A stretch of DNA of 64,000 bases from Locusta migratoria (Eukaryota > Arthropoda > Insecta > Orthoptera > Acrididae), in the NCBI GenBank assembly GCA_026315105.1, contig CM048748.1:479039150-479103149 (forward strand), given 5' to 3'. Each line of letters begins with the position of its first letter. The stretch's first letter is position 1. The notes under the pieces are model-generated. The model worked only from the letters and a program-made list of their open reading frames with translations, had not been told where the DNA came from and did not search any database. Made by a program: the position numbers and the translations under genes. Shown here in pieces: positions 58,917 through 64,000 of the stretch.

Positions 58917-59672
58917 CCGAAAATTGGCGTAGTATAGCTAATACCCGCTGGCCCTATTGGCAGTTCCACGTTTGTTTCCTCCAGCGCATTGTCTGCACTA
59001 ACAGCAGAGCGTGGATCTTCATTGATGACGTTGAGCTCACCGTCCTGGATTGGTTCAGGTGTCCCGATGCACATTCCCTTGGGGATAAGTTGCGACTGAT
59101 CGTGACAATTAGTGATCCAAATCTCTCCTCGACCTCCGGTAATGCTTATGATAGCCACTGGTAAGTAAATTTCTTTGGTGAGCCTTTGTACTATCAACAA
59201 CCACTACACAGTTTAGTCGCTCATCTGTGTTTGTAAGTGCAACTCTTCTCATCGTGAACGGCGGGATCGTCACATTGTCAACGGCAAATAACTTCCCAGA
59301 AAATTCTGTATTACGTGTACCCGTCGGAACAACTTCCTCAGTTTGCAGCTCAGATCTTCCAGAGTCAATGTTAGTTTGGGATGCCTGAAGGAAGTCCCAT
59401 CCGAGGATGACATTGTGACTGCATTGTGTTAACACGACAAATTCAAGCGGCTGGGTCCTTTTGTTGATGGTTATTCTTGCGACACAAGTTCCTGCTGGCT
59501 GGACGTACTTTCCATTCGCGACCTTCAGCACAGTTGCCCCCGTATCACAGAACATTGTCTTCTTTAGTGTGAGGCGGTAATTACCCGACAACACAGAGAA
59601 TGACGCTCCTGAATCAACAAGTGCCCGGACAGGTTGACCGTCGATTGTGACGTCGATGAGATTTCCCGACAT
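58877..59672 (-). pseudogene. gypsy aspartic protease region
   Basis: The frame starts MSGNLIDVTIDGQPVRAL. The active site LVDSGASFSVL has its Asp codon near 59615, and the ILGWDFL motif (about 59400) fits retropepsin folds. A shift at about 59150-59200 leads to the linker before RT. The protease would cut the polyprotein. Confidence 0.85.
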
Positions 59673-59832
59673 CTAGCGACTGTCGTGCATGGAGGATTTA
59701 TATCTGCGGCGGCCTCACCTCCGAAGATAGTCACCTCGCAGGTGATTGCCTTGGATAGAACTGCTCTGATGGCTGACGTCTTCTTTGAGACGTATTAGCA
59801 AATGAAGCAGTTGTTGCTTGGTTTTTCCCCAA

Positions 59833-60300
59833 ATGCTGCTGTTTAGTTGTCTACATTTTACGTACAGAAATTCTGGTGGAATTTCTCTTTTATTCTTCCG
59901 TAGAGTATCTACTAATGTGAATCAATGATTGGCGTACATTTTGTTACCCGGTGGTACAAATGTGAAATGATTGTCCATCGTCACGTTTCTGCCATTTTTT
60001 TCAATCGGTATAATCAATCGCAACAGCACGTTCTCTGTATCACTTGCTACTTGATATGGCCCAGGAGGCTGTTTGCCTGCATATACTTCCATATTTAGCG
60101 TATAAAAGGTTCTGGCATAACAGAGCGTATGTACCTTGATGCCATATTTTGCAGGCGTGTTTCCTATATACTGTCTGAATTTGAAACTTCCACGGACTGG
60201 TTCTAACATCTCGTCTATCGTTGTTAGTGCTTCGGCACTATAGCTCTTCTTGCAAATATCCTCAAATTCGTCAAAGTACATGTTACTTTCCATGTTTATA
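59833..60300 (-). pseudogene. piggyBac-type transposase fragment inside gypsy
   Basis: Frame 60293-59922, then one stop, then on to about 59833. IDEMLEPVRGSFKFRQYI covers the first catalytic Asp region. PAKYGIKVHTLCYARTFY and GRNVTMDNHFTF cover the second. TLRKNKREIPPEFL follows. The order and spacing match the DDD core of piggyBac transposases; the N terminus and the third Asp region are absent. No TTAA target site flanks it. It has the same strand as pol and occupies the gag position. Confidence 0.85.
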
Positions 60301-60519
60301 CTAATTTATAATGCTTTGGTAATAATAAAGAAATCATTTATTCTATAAACGTGTCTTTTTCTATCACAAAGAGATGAAAAGGTGCAAGATCCCATTGTTA
60401 GAAAAAATCTGACACGGGAGTTATCGCGTGACAACAATATAGGCGAGCGACCGCGGGCTAGTCCGTGTAAACGACGGCTCTTACGTTGCCTAACCGGAGC
60501 CAAGGTGATGCAGCTGTTG

Positions 60520-60542
60520 CACAGGATAACCGGCGCCTCCAA
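60520..60542 (-). other. Candidate primer binding site
   Basis: Just inside the 5' LTR on the minus strand: three bases, then TTGGAGGCGCCGGTTATCC. It contains TGG, as a primer site complementary to a tRNA 3' CCA end should. The tRNA is not assigned. Confidence 0.4.
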
Positions 60543-60545
60543 CGA

Positions 60546-60893
60546 TGTCGCGTTGAAATGGAAGCAGGCTCGCCGATTGAACACAGCATTACACTGAAAG
60601 CAGGTTTATTGCGAACTGAAACCTACACGCAGCATTGACTGCCTCTCCAGCAGAGTGCTCTGCTATTTATACACAGACAGAATGTACCAGAAATTAGAAG
60701 AATAGTTAACATAAGAAACAAGTAGAAACTACAAGTGAACATAAGAAATATGTATAATATTCTGTAATTGTTGACTACAAAGAAATAAACTTTTGCCAGT
60801 GGCCGGGATTGAACCGGCGACCTTCAGTACCGCAATCGGTGACGCTATCCCCTGCACCACGCCGGTTGTCGGTTTATGTGGTGTCTCGCGGCA
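60546..60893 (-). repeat. 5' LTR of gypsy element
   Basis: 348 bp. TG...CA ends and ATAT duplication directly outside (60894-60897). It carries its own copy of the tRNA-like block at 60795-60866. Confidence 0.95.
60795..60866 (-). other. tRNA-like block in 5' LTR
   Basis: 72 nt, same length as its partner in the other LTR. A-box-like GTGGTGCAGGGGATAGCG and B-box CGGTTCAATCCCGG are kept while other positions differ. Confidence 0.6.
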
Positions 60894-60955
60894 ATATAAA
60901 GGTGACATCATAGGACCATTCGAAAAATTCAATGCATAGTCGCTATTATAAACTA

Positions 60956-62196
60956 CACTCTTGACCATTAAAATACGAGGCGCGTCCAGAAAGTAAGTTC
61001 AGTTTGGTAATAAAGTGAAACTGTACACAGATACAGAAGAAATTTTTATTGCATAAAATTCTACAACTCTTAAATTACTTTTCCATATAACAGCCGAAAT
61101 TTTGCAGGCATTTGTCATAGCGTGGCACCAGGTTTTGTATACCTTCTTTATAGAAATCTGCCGCCTGTGTGTTCAACCAGTTGGAAACTGTTTCAGCTCG
61201 TCGTCATTGGTGAAGGAAAGACTTGAGATGTAAGAACAGATGAAAGTCGCTAGGAGCGAGGTCAGGGCTATACGGGGGATGGTCAAATACGTCCCACTTC
61301 GTTCTTCATCGTGCACATCACTACGCCCGCCATTGAACTGTCGGACCCATCTTCTCACCATAGAATCACCCATCGCATTTGGTCCGTAAACATCGCAAAT
61401 TTTGCCGATAGATTTCACTTTCCTTGCATTCAGAAACCGAATTTACCGACCTGATTTCACAGGCGGCGGGATTTTCAATCAACGCCGACATTTCAAACAA
61501 GCACAACAAAGCGTACGTAACTGACAGCGATCTCCAAATGGCGCACGTTCTTCTCCTTGATATTCATCGTCTACAGCGCATGTGCGGAACTGCAATCGCA
61601 GCGCTGCAGCGGAGAGAAATTGAAACGGAACTTACTTTCTGGAGGCGCCTCGTAATTGCTACGAAGATGACGTGCTACAGATGCGAAATTTAACCACAGG
61701 AAGAAGATCCTGTGATATGCAAGTGATTAGCTTTTCTGAGCATTCACACAAGGTGACACGAGGAAACTTTACAAACGATTTCTCATATAGCAACAGCGTT
61801 GCCTGATGAAACGTGGTCCTGTACGGGCCTTTCTGCATACGGGAAATGTTCGACTGCTGCCCTGGCAGCATATTCTTTAGATCTCTCACCAAGTGAAAAC
61901 ATCTGGTCAATGTTGGCCGAGCAACTGGCTTGTGACTACTTTTGATGAAATGTGGTATCGTGGTGAAGCTGCATGGGCATCTGTACCTGTGTACGCCATC
62001 GAAGCTGTGTTTGACTCAATGTCCGGGCGTATCGAGGCCGTTATTACGGCTTGAGGTGGTTGTTCTGGATACTGATTTCTCAGGATCTATGCACCCAAAT
62101 TGCGTGAAAGGTAATCACATATCAGCTCTAGTATAATATATTTGTCCAATGAATGCATCTGCATTTCTTCTTGGTGTAGCAATGGCCGGTAGCGTG
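60956..62196 (+). mobile_element. Internally deleted Tc1 element carrying a mariner
   Basis: TA at 60954-60955 and 62197-62198. The left terminal repeat CACTCTTGACCATTAAAA (60956-60973) is split from its inner part (ATTGCTACGAAGATGACG, from 61655) by a mariner. The leader then runs to about 61811, where the transposase is deleted. The sequence resumes at GGTCCTGTACGGGCC, near the equivalent of 43433 in the larger copy, through a SENIWSMLAEQLA-like stretch to the right end. Non-autonomous. Confidence 0.9.
60976..61652 (-). mobile_element. mariner element with internal deletion
   Basis: Inverted terminal repeats of about 26 bp (CGAGGCGCGTCCAGAAAGTA / CGAGGCGCCTCCAGAAAGTA) with TA on both sides (60974-60975, 61653-61654). 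On the minus strand the transposase starts MSALIENPAACEIRSV (61491), shifts frame, and continues SMVRRWVRQFNGGRSDVHDE. Near 61290 it jumps to HPPYSPDLAPSDFHLF, the third-Asp motif of DD34D mariners. The first two catalytic Asp residues are deleted. 677 bp against about 1.3 kb for intact mariners. Confidence 0.92.
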
Positions 62197-62370
62197 TAAT
62201 ATTGTACAGTATTTTTTCATTTGTTACATAAAACAGCCAAGACCGCATGTTATCTCTATTAAGAAGTCCAGTTTCAGTTCATTAAACTTCGATCGTCGGT
62301 ACTTTCATTTTATTCACCACATCACAAAGAAGACCTTTTGAAATAGCAGTTTTAAAACAATATTATATTT

Positions 62371-62968
62371 CGCGTGTCAAACACGGATGCGACCATCATA
62401 ATGCTGTAAACAGAACCTGGATTCATACGAAAAAATGACGTTTTGCCATTCGTGCAGCAATGTTCGTCGGTGCGTACACCATCGTAGGTGCTCCTGTCTG
62501 TGATGCAGCGTGAAGCGTAACCGCCGCCACGGTTTCCGAGCTGATAGTCCATGCTACTGTAAACATCGTCGAACTGCTCGTGCAGATGGTTGTTATCTTG
62601 CAAGCCTCCCCATCTGTTGACTCTGGGATCGAGACGTGGCTACACGATCCGTTACAACCATGCGGATAAGATGCCTGTCATCTCGACTGCTATGGATGCA
62701 ATGCCGTTGGGATCCAGCAAGGCGTTCCGTATTGCCCTTCTGAAACCACAGATTTCATATTCTGCTAACAGTCATTGGATCGCGACCAACGCAAGCAGCA
62801 ATGTCGTGATACCAAAAACCGCAATCGCGATAGGCTACAATCCGACCTTTACCAAAGTCTGAAACGTGATGGTACCCATTTCTCGTCCTTACACGAGGCA
62901 TGACAACAACGTTTCACCAGTTGTCAGCTGCTGTTTGTGTATGAGAAATCGGTTGGAAAATTTCCTCC
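62371..62968 (-). pseudogene. Tc1 transposase, N-terminal half
   Basis: On the minus strand it runs from leader sequence (about 62968) through PRVRTRNGYHHV-like and HTH segments to a FFRMNPGSVYSIMMVASVF frame, the equivalent of the first-Asp region. It ends near 62371. It has no terminal repeats and several frameshifts. Same family as 40027-44082. Confidence 0.85.
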
Positions 62969-62989
62969 GCCCCCTCATCGAAAGCCGTG

Positions 62990-63480
62990 CGTCCAGTGGC
63001 CAGCAGAAGTGTCCACGAGACGCCGCTGATGCTGGTCCCTGGGTACAGAGCGTCCAGTGCCCCCCCCCCCCCTCCTGGAGCGCGGCGCAGAGTGCGACAC
63101 GAGGCCGAGCGTCGGCGGCGGCGTCGGCGGCGGCGGCGGCGGCGGCTGCAACATTGATGCCGCCTCCGCGCCTACCCGCTACCTGCTGCCCGCTACCGGC
63201 CACCGGCTGCTGCCGGCTGCTGCCGGCTGCATTATTGACGGCCGCCGTGTCGGCGGCTGCTATTGGCAGCATCCGTCTGCCGGCCCGTCCACGCTGCCCA
63301 CGTCACGCGCCGGCCTGCATGACTAGCGGGCACGGGCGCGCGTCTACCTGCTGCGGCTAATGCCTTCATTAGCGACGCGGCCCGGCGCCGTCGTGTTCGC
63401 ACATTTCGTACAGCCGCTAACACACCGGCTACAGCACTCCTTGCGGCAACCGACGTCGACTCGCCCGCCATTTTAACAGT
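62990..63480. other. GC-rich block with (GGC)n
   Basis: A C run at 63061-63070 and GGC repeats at about 63115-63147. Ala-rich frames on both strands are artefacts of composition. Candidate CpG island; no gene evidence. Confidence 0.45.
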
Positions 63481-63797
63481 GGTCAAATCGATGAGACTCA
63501 CCCAGGATACCATCCGTCATTTTCATATTTCTCTGTGGTTTGTTCATCAAAGTATTTGTTTATAAAAATTGTTCTCAATTTTCCTATTTCATTCTATAAA
63601 TTGAAAAGTGCTCGACCGTTGTGGATTTTTAAAATTATTTTTTTATATGTTCGTAATCCTCACAACATGGTACTTATGAATTAAAATTTTATGTAATAAA
63701 AGTTTGGCGGATATCCACCGGTAAATTTCAAATTTCGAAAAAAACTGAAACCTTCTTTTTCACTGTGTCCGATATTTTCTATAGCATAAAAGAAAAG
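63481..63797. other. Unassigned AT-rich DNA
   Basis: No recognised feature. Confidence 0.4.
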
Positions 63798-63985
63798 TTC
63801 AAATGTTTGTAAAAGTATGGGATTTATGGTTACTAGTCCCTAGCTTACAAACTACTTAAACCAAGTTAAACTGTCCTAAGAACTACACATGCACCCTCGC
63901 CCGAATGGGGACTCGGACCCCCGACGGTTGACGTCCGCGCGCACCGCAGCACGGCGCTTCAGTGAGCTCGGCTATTCCGCCGCGG
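63798..63985 (-). mobile_element. Family A SINE, diverged GC-head subfamily
   Basis: Minus-strand head CCGCGGCGGAATAGCCGAG and B-box GGGGGTCCGAGTCCCC. No target duplication found near the window end. Confidence 0.85.
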
Positions 63986-64000
63986 ATTCTACTGCATACC

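Larger units (their letters stand above)
55966..60893 (-). mobile_element. Ty3/gypsy-type LTR retrotransposon
   Basis: Two LTRs (60546-60893 is the 5' LTR and 55966-56322 the 3' LTR on the minus strand) begin TG and end CA. They are flanked by an exact 4-bp duplication ATAT (55962-55965 and 60894-60897). The pol order protease, RT, RNase H, integrase is that of Ty3/gypsy. gag is missing; in its place lies a piggyBac transposase fragment (about 59833-60300). The LTRs differ at many positions and in length (348 against 357 bp), so the insertion is not recent. No env was found. Confidence 0.95.

Overview
The window reads as non-genic DNA from a very large, repeat-packed insect genome. The repeat set (leucine-tRNA-like SINEs, RTE- and CR1-type LINEs, Tc1, mariner and piggyBac relatives, gypsy LTR elements, Penelope) is what I would expect of a grasshopper or locust, and Schistocerca is my best guess. 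That assignment comes from remembered repeat content, not from a search. I recognise no complete host gene. Almost every real coding signal is the broken remains of a transposable element. The one possible host coding piece is a short THAP-like first exon at 46.56 kb, held at low confidence.

Layout. 0-7 kb: microsatellites, a large palindrome (2.0-2.4 kb), tRNA-like modules (3.7-4.1 kb), a GC-rich block (4.8-5.4 kb) and a Tc1 fragment (6.9 kb). 8-16 kb: fragments of CR1-like LINEs on both strands, plus an RTE tail. 16.9-21.7 kb: a nearly complete two-ORF non-LTR element on the minus strand, interrupted by a SINE and by a 45-bp SINE scrap. 22-26 kb: GC-rich DNA, SINEs and unassigned sequence. 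26.1-27.4 kb: a Tc1-type element with inverted 3' halves. 28-35 kb: SINE clusters, RTE nested in RTE, a CR1-like LINE and a 190-bp tandem repeat. 35-40 kb: mostly unassigned. 40.0-44.1 kb: a Tc1 element holding a 5'-truncated RTE LINE and a SINE. 44.6-46.1 kb: an RTE LINE holding a SINE. 50.9-52.4 kb: a large palindrome next to a Penelope-like endonuclease. 56.0-60.9 kb: a gypsy-type LTR retrotransposon with both LTRs, a 4-bp target duplication, a tRNA-like block inside each LTR, and a piggyBac transposase fragment where gag should be. 61.0-63.0 kb: an internally deleted Tc1 element with a deleted mariner inside its terminal repeat, then another Tc1 fragment.

How the parts relate. The dominant SINE family occurs about 22 times. 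Most copies have 9-14 bp target duplications readable by eye, which shows LINE-type target-primed insertion. RTE and CR1-like LINEs are possible sources of the machinery. Every transposase and reverse transcriptase seen is disabled by stops, frameshifts, deletions or nested insertions. The nesting gives a relative history: Tc1 before RTE or SINE, and Tc1 before mariner.

The most unusual signals are a recurring hammerhead-ribozyme-like motif (CTGANGA-T-stem-GAAA), paired head to head inside two giant palindromes and also present beside the Penelope endonuclease; the gypsy element with tRNA-like LTRs and piggyBac in place of gag; and the head-to-head Tc1 composite.
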